From Welwitschia mirabilis (Eukaryota > Gnetophyta > Gnetopsida > Welwitschiales): 64,000 nucleotides of DNA. The notes beneath the pieces were generated by a model. The model did not search any database, was not told the origin of the DNA, and saw nothing but the letters and a program-made list of their open reading frames with translations. Made by a program: the position numbers and the translations under genes. The stretch spans positions 120,912,227 to 120,976,226 of the forward strand of contig JBOZIK010000001.1 of the NCBI GenBank assembly GCA_051453625.1. Direction: 5' to 3'. Position 1 is the first letter of the stretch; every line of letters begins with the position of its first letter. Of the stretch, positions 45,976-56,900 are shown piece by piece.

Positions 45976-47563
45976 CGTTGTGGTGCATATTTATGCAAAC
46001 ATTTATGCTCAAGAAGATCCTTTCATTCACAAATAAGATGGATATCTTGCATAACACAACATACCCATATATATGGGCGTGAACTTGAATATTGTAATCT
46101 ATCAAAGGCCCAAGCTATAAGAAAAAGAATTGATTTTAATAATAAACACTTACATATACTAACAACAAAAATAAATTGCAATGTAGAAAAGTATAATGTA
46201 ATATACTTATGTAAAGTTAATTGAGGAAAAAAATAAATAATGCACCTAAACTAATAATTCTTAACCTTGATAGAGGTTGTTTTCATAACCTATATCACTC
46301 AAGAAACTATTGTAAATTAGAAGCAATATAGACTATGAGCGATAACTAACAACAAGTATAGGAAATGAAAAAGAGTTCTTTATATTAATCAAACCACATA
46401 TATATTACAAAGCAATTGCATCTCAATGGAGAAAACATAGCCCAACATCAAGGAAGACATCTTTCTATAACTACTAAGAATGGATCTTTAACACTTCGAT
46501 CTCTTGTCATAAGAATTTTTAGTGCAATTGGAGACAAGGCCGAGTTGAGGGCAGAATCGATACTTATTGACAGTAAACACACAAATAATAAAATAGATAA
46601 ATAGGCTTGGGTGCAATCCTAATAGTTGCATAAAATNNNNNNNNNNNNNNNNNNNNNNNNNNNNNNNNNNNNNNNNNNNNNNNNNNNNNNNNNNNNNNNN
46701 NNNNNNNNNNNNNNNNNNNNNNNNNNNNNNNNNNNNNNNNNNNNNNNNNNNNNNNNNNNNNNNNNNNNNNNNNNNNNNNNNNNNNNNNNNNNNNNNNNNN
46801 NNNNNNNNNNNNNNNNNNNNNNNNNNNNNNNNNNNNNNNNNNNNNNNNNNNNNNNNNNNNNNNNNNNNNNNNNNNNNNNNNNNNNNNNNNNNNNNNNNNN
46901 NNNNNNNNNNNNNNNNNNNNNNNNNNNNNNNNNNNNNNNNNNNNNNNNNNNNNNNNNNNNNNNNNNNNNNNNNNNNNNNNNNNNNNNNNNNNNNNNNNNN
47001 NNNNNNNNNNNNNNNNNNNNNNNNNNNNNNNNNNNNNNNNNNNNNNNNNNNNNNNNNNNNNNNNNNNNNNNNNNNNNNNNNNNNNNNNNNNNNNNNNNNN
47101 NNNNNNNNNNNNNNNNATAAAATACATATAGACAAATGTCAAAAGTTAATTGAATGTTTAATAGAACATTATAATAAATATCATCCTTCTGGTCATCCGG
47201 ATGATACATGGGATGATGCCACCTCATAAGTAATTCATGTCATCTGTCAAATTGATCACAATCAGCATCCTCATTTGCTTTACCATTCTATCGTTTATAT
47301 AATCATCTAGATGATGAGGTGGATAATAGAATTTTACAAGTATTTATCTAATACATTAGCCTTAATATTTGCAAGAAGTCTTTTTTAAAAATAGAAAGTA
47401 TTGGAAACTATTCTAAATACTTCAAAATGTCATAAAGATTGCATGTTTTTGTATCTTTCATCTCAGCTCTTCATTAGCATAGAAATCCATTGTAAACATG
47501 TCTAATATCTTACAAAACTACTTAAAATAATCTATCAAATACATGCAAGTTGATAACGTAACA
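45976..47563 (-). mobile_element. Athila-like LTR C (shared LTR, 480-N gap inside)
   Basis: It starts CGTTGTGGTG (TG decayed to CG) three bases from the decayed primer site, and ends ...CGTAACA at 47563. It is followed by TAGTCCTCCAG, a short polypurine tract on the minus strand. It matches LTRs A and B. Family palindromes are at 47181-47216 (TCATCC ... TCATCCGGATGA ... GGATGA) and 47303-47314 (TCATCTAGATGA). Compared with LTR A, only a little sequence is missing, so the 480-N gap is too long. Confidence 0.75.
46637..47116. other. Assembly gap of 480 N
   Basis: Lies inside LTR C. By alignment with LTR A the true missing length should be only about 10 to 40 bases. Confidence 0.9.
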
Positions 47564-50165
47564 TAGTCCTCCAGTTAGCCTTATTAGTCCTTAAACTAGG
47601 TAGTAAACTGTGATTGCAAGCCAACTTACCCAATAATAAAAATAGCTAAGGTATTAAAGAAATCTTCTCAATTTTTTTTCATAATCTTAGCAATAGATAC
47701 TGAAGCATGAAAAATTATAAAAATGAATATTTCAGTTGAGTGAGTAACTAGTCATATTGTCATCCAAGTCATCATTCAGATGATAGGGAGGATGATACGC
47801 TAAAAAAAAAATGGTCTTAGAAAACAAAAACCTATGAAAAATTTTTTTCAGAAAAATAATCAATTAATGAATTTTGTAATTAAAATCTTCCCACTAAAAT
47901 ATATAGTAGTGATTAAAAATATCATCTAAATAAAATCAATTCTTATCAAGCATATGAAAAAAATAAATAATCATGAAAATCAGATAAAGAGAAATACATC
48001 ATGCTAAGCTGAAAAATAATATGAATATATATAACAATGATTTTCAGTACAAAAATACATAGAAGGGGAGATACAATATATGATAAAATCACTCCCCTCA
48101 TTGTTGCATAATAAATTGTATTTAGGTAGCTAACTCATATGCAAGTGACGAAGAGAAGAATGCTCAGGGTTGATAGGGAAATAGAGGTCCAAGGATGTAA
48201 AAATAGAATGAACTTTTCATGACCTTGAACACAAACAACCTCTAGAGTATCTATTGTAATACTCTACTAAATGGAAGCAATGCACTGATACATGTCAACT
48301 ATCTGGTCCTTAGAGTGGTGGACCCTCCTCTTAACTATTAGGATCCTTTGCTTCAATGTCTCAGTTCTTTGATCTAGAGCCTGGTACTCTAGCCTAATGT
48401 CTAAATACCATGATCTACAAAACCTCTAATGGTCTCAGTGATCTCTGCCAAGAGGGCCTCTATCTGCTCAAGTGTAACACCAACCACAGGTTTGTGTACT
48501 TGACGTCGCTCTACCTCTCCTATTACCTATATATCCATGTTCTAAAAATAACAAGCGAAAGTCTGTATGTAAGAAAGGTACTACTCGTGTATGGGCTCTG
48601 GTATCCTAAATTGTCTAAATAAACTTGAGAGGAGGCATGAATAACCTAAAGTTTGCAACTATCATGCCTCCTCCATTGACTTAAATCTCCTCCAGACAAA
48701 GGCCAGTAAGTTCATCTTCTTACTTTACATAGAAAGATACTAGTATCTATCAATGTGCAACCATAGCATTACTGTCCATGGAATGATAGGCTGATGTTGT
48801 GGATCAGCCCTCTATAAAGTACTTTACACATAGGGTCAATTATGTAACAAGAACTCCTTGCCTATCTATTGTCAGATCTACCAAAATATCTAATGTAGCA
48901 CCATATGCATAACACTCCTCAGGCCCTCCAACCGAATAAATGTATAAACTCTCAAGTTCACCTAGATCTATAACTACTATGATGTGGGATGAAAGTATGA
49001 TAATCTCGTGGTCTCGAATATATGTCAAAATCATGTTGACTAGATGACCACGAGAATCTACATGATGCTTTATATGCATGGTGTCAAAGAGCTCTTGCAT
49101 CTTTGATACATAATATGATCCACATGCATCTATAATCCATTAGAGCTAGAAATCTAAGAGCATCTGGTCAACCTTGGGCTTTATCCTACTCATAAAATCT
49201 TTGAAATAATGCTTGACATAGATAATAGTTGTCTGAATCATCAAAGAACATCTGTGTCAAGGTGTAGGATGTACTGGCTCTACATGCTCAACTTTTGATA
49301 GCACTACAGGGTCCACCTCCTATTATATAGTCTTAGCCTCAGCCTTAGCTTATCTAGATATATATGTACGGGGCCTACTTAATCAAAAATATACAAAAAA
49401 CATCATGCGAGATCGGATAGACACATGAAATACATTGCATAGATGCATAATAATGACTCGAAAATCACTAAAAATAACAAAAATGATAAAAATATGTATT
49501 TCCCTCCATAAAAGTGTTAATAAATCCTGTATTACTTAGTCATGAGAAGAAAAATGCAAAATGCATGAAAAATTGTAAAGCAGTTTTTTAAGTGGGTCCC
49601 ACATATAGTAAAAATCGGAAGTGCTCAAATGAAAAATCTAATCTAGTAGAGTCATAGAATACATCGAACTAATCAATGTTTTTTAAAGAACTACTATGTT
49701 TTGATCTACGGTTTTCAAGAAATTGATTGTAAAAAATGGAAAGTTAAAGTTTTCTTGTAAAATGCACAATTAATCATAACTTTTAAAATACGCAATAAAA
49801 ATTAAATCTGTAAGTTCCAAATTAAAGAGTGCAAAAAACTAATAAAAATATGTAAAAACTATGTATTGAAAGGATAAAAATAAGAGAAAAAATTGAAAAA
49901 TAAAAGGGAGAGAAAAAATATACCTCATTTTGATAAATTTACTAAAAACTTTAAAATCTAGATGCGAAATTAAGTGGAACAAAATCCAAAGCACTGGTAA
50001 GATCTAGAGAGGTTGTTATCTCTTGAAAGGATGGGCAAAAATAATGAGAAAACCAAAAAAAAAAAAAAATGAGGAAAAGATGTTTGAGATATAGTTTTAT
50101 CACATTGTCATTTGGTCCATCATTTGCACAATAGCACTAGGACAACTCTCAAAGAAAATCATGCC
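47564..50165 (-). other. 3' region of element C
   Basis: This is the full-length counterpart of 43275-45900. It contains the third reading frame (48120-49385) and untranslated parts on both sides. Palindromes lie at 47760-47795 (TCATCC ... GGATGA). The right side (49390-50160) is AT-rich without a reading frame. Confidence 0.6.
48120..49385 (-). pseudogene. Third reading frame in env position, copy 2
   Basis: The largest open piece is 86 codons at 48840-49100: 'ELFDTMHIKHHVDSRGHLV', 'NMILTYIRDHEIIILSSHII', 'VVIDLGELESLYIYSVGG', 'PEECYAYGATLDILVDL', 'IDRQGVLVT'. The same frame continues upstream with 'VDPVVLSKVEHVEPVHPTP' and 'SRIKPKVDQMLLDF' (49100-49350, three or four stops). Downstream in shifted frames are 'VHKPVVGVTLEQIEALLAEI' and 'TETIRGFVDHGI' (about 48410-48500) and a heptad-like Leu/Ile/Lys-rich stretch to about 48270. 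The parent protein was probably 350-400 residues with a central conserved domain and a C-terminal coiled coil. No membrane segment or signal peptide is seen. The family is unknown to me; it lies between integrase and 3' LTR, in sense. Confidence 0.55.
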
Positions 50166-50699
50166 GTCGTCCATCTAGTATCATCTACATATTAGGTAGA
50201 TGATAAAACTATGAAAGTTTTTGCAAAAATGAAGATGTCAGCTAAGAAAATTAGTCTTAGATATGGTTATCAAAGTATAAAATTTTATTAGAAAGCTTAA
50301 AAAAAAGGAAATGAGTAAGAAAATTGTGAAAATTCAGATGAAGTGTAAAAATTCAAATAAAGGAAAACTATGGCTAAATAAAATAAACTAATTAGGCTAA
50401 AACCTCATAATATAAACTAGATGAATGTGCCCAAATTGAAAAGTATAATAATATAAAGCATATAAATTCAAAAAGATATGAGGAATCTCATAAAATCTAT
50501 GAAACATAAAAGATGTTCTGATAAAATCTAATGCTAACTAAAAATGATATTGCATGAATGAATAGCAAAGAAACTATTAAATGATAAGGTCCTATATAAA
50601 GATGACAAAATGTAAAAGCAACTTTTAAGTAATCAACCAAAAAACCTAAAGACAAGTAGAACAAAAATAACCATAAAGAATAAGGAGAAGATTGCTTAC
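50166..50699 (-). other. Junction stretch with hairpin, element C
   Basis: AT-rich sequence between the 3' region and the conserved block. At 50179-50205 it carries the strongest simple hairpin of the family: TATCATCTAC, seven-base loop, GTAGATGATA (perfect 10-bp arms). Nothing else is recognised. Confidence 0.5.
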
Positions 50700-51649
50700 C
50701 TATCCTAAATTCTAACCTAGCAAACCCCCAAGGAAGACATCATAAAACCACTTGAATAAGAATGCATGACAAAATGTATAAACTCTATAAAGTTTTTCTT
50801 AAAAAGGTAGTGATTATGGTGAAATTAAAACTTAAATACTTAGAACAATAAATAACAAGATCAAAAGCTATTAAAAAATTAACTCATCTTCTCACACCCC
50901 ACAAACACACTCAAATCCTCAAAAGTAAAATGACCACATGGGAATACTAAGAGTCTAGAAAATAAGTAGTGTCTCTAATGACACCAAGAACACCATTAAT
51001 CCTATAGCCTCAAAGTTTATTACAACTTTTTCTATAATGAGGGAAGTGCAACCACAATCATAGAAGTAAGGACACATGAAGCATTGCCAACTAACCTCTC
51101 AGTAGAGTTTCCATAGCTACCAACACTGCCAAAGGTTCCTCTTGAAAAACTTTATCTTAGTATGGTAGAACATCATAATGACCATGTATTTTTCTTTAAG
51201 CACAAAATACAATAGATTATGATAATTATTTCTTTTCCTCCTTTTTTTAATTAAAAATTTCCACATAATAAAATACTCAAAAAAACGAAGGTGAATAAGT
51301 GAGATGAAAAACAGAAAAGAACACTCCCAAATAACCAAAGACCTTATCCCATTAAAAAAAAAGTATAAGAACTAAGGCATCTTCTTTCAAAGTGAAGTCC
51401 ATAGATATGAGAATGTCTTAAGATTGGGTGAATCTAATCTTATCACTATAAAATGCCCAAGTACAATTACTAGTCATAGAAAAATTCATACAGTAATACA
51501 TAAGTCAAGTTTAAAACATAATAAAGTAATATCATAGCATCCATCAAAGGAATAAGCTAAGAAAGAACTTGAATAATGATAGGATGAAATTCTTCCTCAT
51601 TAATATGAACCTTCAAAATAAGTGCTTTAATCATGTTCATGATTGCCTT
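50700..51649 (-). other. Conserved block between pol and the 3' end, copy C
   Basis: Aligns with 7885-8805 and 34940-35885. Landmarks are 'CTCTCAGTAGAGTTTCCATA' near 51096-51115, 'GTAGAACATCATAATGACCA' near 51165-51185, and 'TGTCTTAAGATTGGGTGAAT' near 51414-51433. Confidence 0.55.
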
Positions 51650-51815
51650 GAAACATCCGTTGTATAACTTCAACCACTATCCATTAGCTTTCTAAATATC
51701 CTTAGTCTGTAAGCCGAAAATCTTAATAGAGCCATTAGAATTCACTCTCTCTATAAGATAAGGATCTAACCATTTAGAGGTCAATTTGTTATTTGAAAGA
51801 TATACTTTAGTATTG
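51650..51815 (-). pseudogene. Athila-like integrase C-terminal end, element C
   Basis: The minus strand carries the end of the integrase GPY/F-type module as in 8806-8980 of element A ('ERVNSNGSIKIF' and 'LTSKWLDPYLI'-like strings). At about 51815 homology on this strand stops and plus-strand sequence begins. Confidence 0.6.
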
Positions 51816-52651
51816 TAAATTTATGCCAATTTTGTTATCGATGATTCTTTCTCAGATAAGAAACTTTTTGCTATATCTTCTACTCATCCTTCTCCTTGGT
51901 ATACGGATATTGTTAATTATCTTGTTACCATGAAAACACCACAACATTGGACTTATAATCAGTGTAAACATTGGATATCGTCTTTATTATGCTTTTGATC
52001 ATTTTGTTATTGATGATTCTTTTTTAAATAAAAAACTTTTTGCTATATCTTTTACTTATCCTCCTTCTTAGTATGCAGATATTGTTAATTACCTTGTTAC
52101 CAGGAAAACACCACAATATTGAACTTACAATTATCACAAATCCTTTTTCCATAAAATAGGTAACTATGAGTGGATAGACCCACATTTGTGTCATAGGTGT
52201 AAAGACCAAATTATGAGACAATGTATGTCTTGATTGAAAAAAATTTGAAATCCTTCATCTTTATCATAGTGGTATTTGTGGAGGTCATTTTAGTGGATAA
52301 AAAATGGCTATGAAAATTCTTTATTCTAATTTTTATTGGCCTGCTTTTTTAGAGGATTCTTTTAATTTTGCTAGAAGGTGTGATTTGTATTAGCATTATG
52401 GTAGACTTATTTGTGCTCACGAAATGCCCTTTAGACTTATTCTTGAACGTGAACCTTTTGGGGTATTGATTTTATTGGCCCTATTTACCCACCTTCTTAT
52501 AATAAAAAATTATATTTTAGTGGCTATATATTATGTTACTAAATGGGTTAAAGCTATTCGTACTCCTTTGAATGATGCCTGAATTGTTTGTCATTTTCTT
52601 ATAATTCATATCTTTTAGAGATTTGATTTTTCTAGGATTATCATTAGTGAT
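51816..52651 (+). pseudogene. Inverted RNase H end and integrase, first copy in element C
   Basis: The plus strand reads the end of RNase H ('VIDDSFSDKKLFAISS' and 'IVNYLVTMKTPQHW', about 51836-51945), then repeats it from about 52005 ('VIDDSF'). It continues through the integrase zinc-binding region to 'DFIGPI' near 52465-52490 before the gap. This orientation is opposite to the rest of element C. Stops and a short internal duplication of the RNase H end are visible. Confidence 0.65.
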
Positions 52652-52751
52652 NNNNNNNNNNNNNNNNNNNNNNNNNNNNNNNNNNNNNNNNNNNNNNNNN
52701 NNNNNNNNNNNNNNNNNNNNNNNNNNNNNNNNNNNNNNNNNNNNNNNNNNN
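52652..52751. other. Assembly gap of 100 N
   Basis: The gap cuts the first inverted integrase copy in its core. The sequence just right of it (52752-52980) is not recognised. Confidence 0.95.
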
Positions 52752-52979
52752 CAAAAAAATGAAAAGATCGAAAAGATTGATTAACAAGAAGTCAAGAAAA
52801 ATAAGAAAAATAAGTTAGATTCAATTCTGAACAATGACCCTATCACATAGATAAATAAGTATGATATCATTTTAGAAGAAGAATTAGAACAGATGATAGA
52901 AAAAAGTAAAAAAAGACTATGAAAAAGTTAAATAGGAAGGTACAAAGTGTGTCCACACACACTTTAAATCCTTTCATTT
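52752..52979. other. Unrecognised lysine-codon-rich stretch
   Basis: A-rich sequence between the gap and the inverted RNase H. I see no match to the element here. Confidence 0.3.
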
Positions 52980-54620
52980 ATTACTTAAAAATAATATAAA
53001 TTTAAATGAAATAAATTTTTTTAGCTTGCTTTTGAAACAATTAAAGAAAAAAATCTCCTTCACACCTATTGTAATAGGACCTAATTGTGGGGTTATTAGA
53101 TAAAAATATAAAAATGGTTTCAAAGTTATATCTTATCATAGAAAAACTTGATTTAAAGCACAATTGAATTGTACTGCTATAGAGAAAGAAATATTAGTAA
53201 TAATCTTTTACCTTGATATGCTTAGATACTATCTTTTATGCTTTCATATGAATGTTTATACTGATCACGTAGCTATTAGATACTTCATGACCAAGAGAGG
53301 TTTTAGTGCTAGACTCATTATATGGATCCTCCTCATATAAGAATTTAATATTACCATCATTGATAAAGTAGAAAAATATAATAGTATAGTAGATAATTTT
53401 TCATATCTTTTTTCTTCTCTTGATGATCTTATGATTGATGATTCTTTTTTGGATGAATAAAGTTTTACCATATCTTTTACTCATCCTCCTCCTTGTTATG
53501 CTCACATATTTATATATCTTATTATTATGAAAACACCATAACATTGGAGTTATAAACAAAAAAAGTCTTTTCTCCATAGAATAGATGATTATGAATGGAT
53601 AGAGCCACATCTTTATCATAGGTGCAAAGATCAAATCATAAGAAAATATCTGTCTAAACGGGAAAAATTAGACATCCTTCTTGTTTTCCATGGTGATATT
53701 TGTAAAGGTCATTTTAGTGGATAAAAAATAGCAACCAAAATTCTTTACTCTAGTTTTTATTAGCCTAATCTTTTTTAGGACTCTTTTAATTTCACTAGAA
53801 GGTGTGATGCTTGTCAACATTATGGTTGTGTTATTTGTTCTTATGATATGCCTCTTAAACCTATTCTTGAATGTTAACCTTTTAACTATTAGAAAATTAA
53901 TTTTCTAGGTCCTATTAAACCATCTTGTAATGATAAGACTTACATTTTAGTGGATGTTGATTATATTACTAAATTGATTAAAACTATTCCTACTTTTACA
54001 AGTGATGCTCGAACTGTTTGTACTATTATTATAACTCATATTATTCAACGTTTTTATTTTATTAGAATTATCATTACTGATCAAGAAATTTATTTTATTA
54101 ATCAACTTTTTATAAAAATTCTTATGTCCACTAGAATAGAATATAGAGTAGCTTGTGCTTATCATCCTCAGCATAAAGGACAAGATGAAAATGCAAACAG
54201 AGAAATTAAAAGAATATTATAAAAACTTGTTTTTATTAATAATAAATCTTGGGCTTCTAAGATTAATGATGTTCTTTGGATTTACCAAAATACTTGGTGT
54301 AATTATATTAGTTTTTTACCTTATAAACTTATATACAAAAAAGTTTGTATTTTACCTGTTAATGTATGATATAACACTTATCCTACTTTTTATCAACTTA
54401 ATCTTATGGATCTTTATGAAAACTGTAAACATAGATTAGTTTAATTATACCACCTTGATGAAAAACATACTTGTGCTATGCATCATCAATTAATCCATAA
54501 AGCCTAAGCTAAGTTTAAATATGATAAAAAAATACTTCATAAGAAGTTTAAACCTAGTTAACTTGTCCTTTTATATAACACTATAGTACATCTTTTGAAT
54601 AATAAGTTGACCTCTAAATG
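52980..54620 (+). pseudogene. Inverted RNase H and integrase, second copy in element C
   Basis: RNase H is readable at 53060-53420 ('NVYTDHVAIRYFMTKRG', 'ARLIIWILLI', 'IIDKVEKYN'). Integrase follows. The core piece at 53950-54222 reads 'VDYITKLIKTIPT', 'IIITDQEIYFIN' with the second catalytic Asp, and 'AYHPQHKGQDENANREIK' with the catalytic Glu. The first catalytic Asp is Asn ('INFLGPI', near 53898-53918). The C-terminal 'LHKKFKPS' and 'LVLLYNTIVH' are near 54530-54590. The piece ends at 'NKLTSK' (54620), where minus-strand RNase H starts. Confidence 0.75.
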
Positions 54621-55200
54621 TTGTGGTATTTTCATGGTAATAAGATAATTAATAATATTTGTATATTAAGGAGGAGGATGAGTAGAAGATATAGCAAAAA
54701 GTTACTCATCCAGAAAAGAATCATTAATAACAGAATCATCAGCAACACAATTATATTTCCATGCTTTATCAATGATGGTTAAGTTAAATTCATACATAGG
54801 GAGGATCCATTTAATCAATCTAGTACTAGAATCTTTCTTAGTCATAAGGTAACAAATTATAGCATGGTCTGTATAAACATTTATATGAAAGCCTAAAAGA
54901 TAATATCTAAGTGTATTAAGGCAAAAGATAAGTTCTCTATAGTAGTGTAATTCATTTGAGTTTTAGACATAGATTTGCTATGGTAAAATATAACTTTAAA
55001 ATCATTTTCATATTTTTGATAAATTACCCCACCCATGGTAAAATTATTAGAATTACACATTAATTTAGAATCTTTTTCCCAATTAGGTCCTATTACAATA
55101 GGAGTATAAGAAAGTTTATGTTTAAGCCTATCAAAAGCAAGCTGACAAGATTCATTCCATTTAAATTTAGCTTCTTTCTCTAGTAAAGAGTAAAGGGGTT
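54621..55200 (-). pseudogene. Athila-like RNase H, element C
   Basis: Minus-strand RNase H matching 11541-12110, with the 'LVTMKTPQ'-like end at the very junction (54621-54645) and 'DAW..TIICYLMTKK'-type blocks near 54830-54870. Frequent stops. Confidence 0.65.
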
Positions 55201-55970
55201 TATAAATGTTTACATAATCATGAATAAACTAATGATAAAAACCATAATAAATAAGAAAATATATAACCTATTTCACATTTGTAAGGGGATTTAGGCTTTG
55301 AATAATACCAACTTTTTTAGAGTCCATCTCAAACCTATTTTTCAAAATATAATGATCTAAAACAATTCCACTTTCAACTAAAAATAAACTCTTTTTCCAA
55401 CTCAAATGTAGAACACTAGAAATGCATTGATTAAGGACTTTTTCTAATCATTCTAAAATTTGTTTAAAAGTTTCAACAAAAATAGAAAAGTCATCCATAA
55501 AACTTTCTATCAACTCCTCTAACATATTAAAAAAAATACCCATAATAGCATCTTGGAAAGTACTGGAAGCATTACAAAGTATAAAAGGCATGTGTTAAAA
55601 AGTAAAAGTACCAAAAGATGAAGTGAAAGTAGTTTTGGGTTGGTCCTAACTAGCAATACAAACTGGATTGTAATCACTATATCTATCAAGAAAATAATAA
55701 AATGCATGTCCCTAAATCCTATCAAGTATCTGATCAAGAAAAGGCAAAGGATAGTGATCTTTTTTGATTATTTCATTTAATTTTATAAAATCGATGCACA
55801 TCCTTCATTTCTGCCTTATTAGGTACTATCGTCAAAGGGCTAACCCACTTACTATCAACTATGGCATAAATGATTTCAACATTCATTAATTTTATGATTT
55901 TATCTCTAACAACTTGCTTAAGGGCTAGATTAAGTCTACATGGGGATTACTTAATAAGTTTAACATTATC
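55201..55970 (-). pseudogene. Athila-like reverse transcriptase, element C
   Basis: The catalytic F-M-D-D codons are intact at 55490-55501, followed by 'FSI'. Upstream, 'LPFLDQILDRI' and a degenerate 'CIDF' block lie near 55720-55810, and 'VDSKWVSPLTI'-like sequence near 55830-55860. The layout is the same as in elements A and DE, with stops and frame changes. Confidence 0.75.
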
Positions 55971-56519
55971 TTTAAGGTAGATTTTATGTTAAACAATTAA
56001 GGTACGAATGGGTATTAAATCTTTATAGAACTAAGAAAAAGATTTTTATTAATTATTAAAGGTTTGTTTAGATCATTGTTTAAAAAAATATATTTCCATC
56101 CACTGAATAAAGGTTTCAAATTTAGATTTCTATTAAATTTTTAGGAAAATTTATTGTCTTATTAGATGTCATCTAGACATTAGTAGTGGAAAACCATCCT
56201 TAAAATATAAAATCTCAATTTTGCTCAAATCTTGAACTTCTTCACAATTGATAGACTCAGACTCTCTACTCTCTAGATTAAAATAATCAATTTTCAAATG
56301 GTCAAAATACAGTTGATTTTTATTAAAATGTACAAGTTATCTACTTCTAGTTGATTATAAAACAAAATTGGTTTGTGAAGAATTGACCATCTTTCTTTAA
56401 GTTGACAATGCTATAAAAATAAAGTTTGCTTTATTTCTTCTTCCACACTCAAATTGTTTTCTAAATCATTTTTAACTATATTAAACACTCTTATTAAAAA
56501 CTTCTTATTTCCTAAATGA
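55971..56519 (-). pseudogene. Linker between protease and RT, element C
   Basis: Degenerate and acidic, aligned with 12891-13540 of element A. No catalytic motif. Confidence 0.4.
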
Positions 56520-56900
56520 CACTCTATCAAATTTGTTTTGTATCTATAATACAATGGGCTATTTCACAATATGCTCTATCTAGAAGTAAAGTATAACCAC
56601 CGTTATGTTCAACTTCTATCACAACAACATCAATGGTGTAGAATGCTTCTTCAATTTAAATGACTAAATCCTTAATCATGTGTAAAGATTTCTTAATAGA
56701 CATATCTGCTAATTCTAATACAATCCTTGTAGGCTCTATTCTACCTTCCAACCCAATTTGTTAACAAATGTGTAAGAGCATAATATTGATACTAACTCCA
56801 ATATCAATCAAGGATTTCTTAATCCTTCTATTTACCTCTAAAGTAAAACTAACAATTACTTCTCATGGATTTTTAAACTTTAGACATTTCTATAAAACTA
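56520..56900 (-). pseudogene. Athila-like aspartic protease, element C
   Basis: The active-site block reads L-I-D-I-G-V-S, so the catalytic Asp is kept (complement at 56803-56805), unlike in elements A and DE. The distal part 'ADMSIKKSLHMIKDLVI', 'TIDVVVIEVEHNGGYTLLL' follows at 56560-56730 with one stop. Confidence 0.7.
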
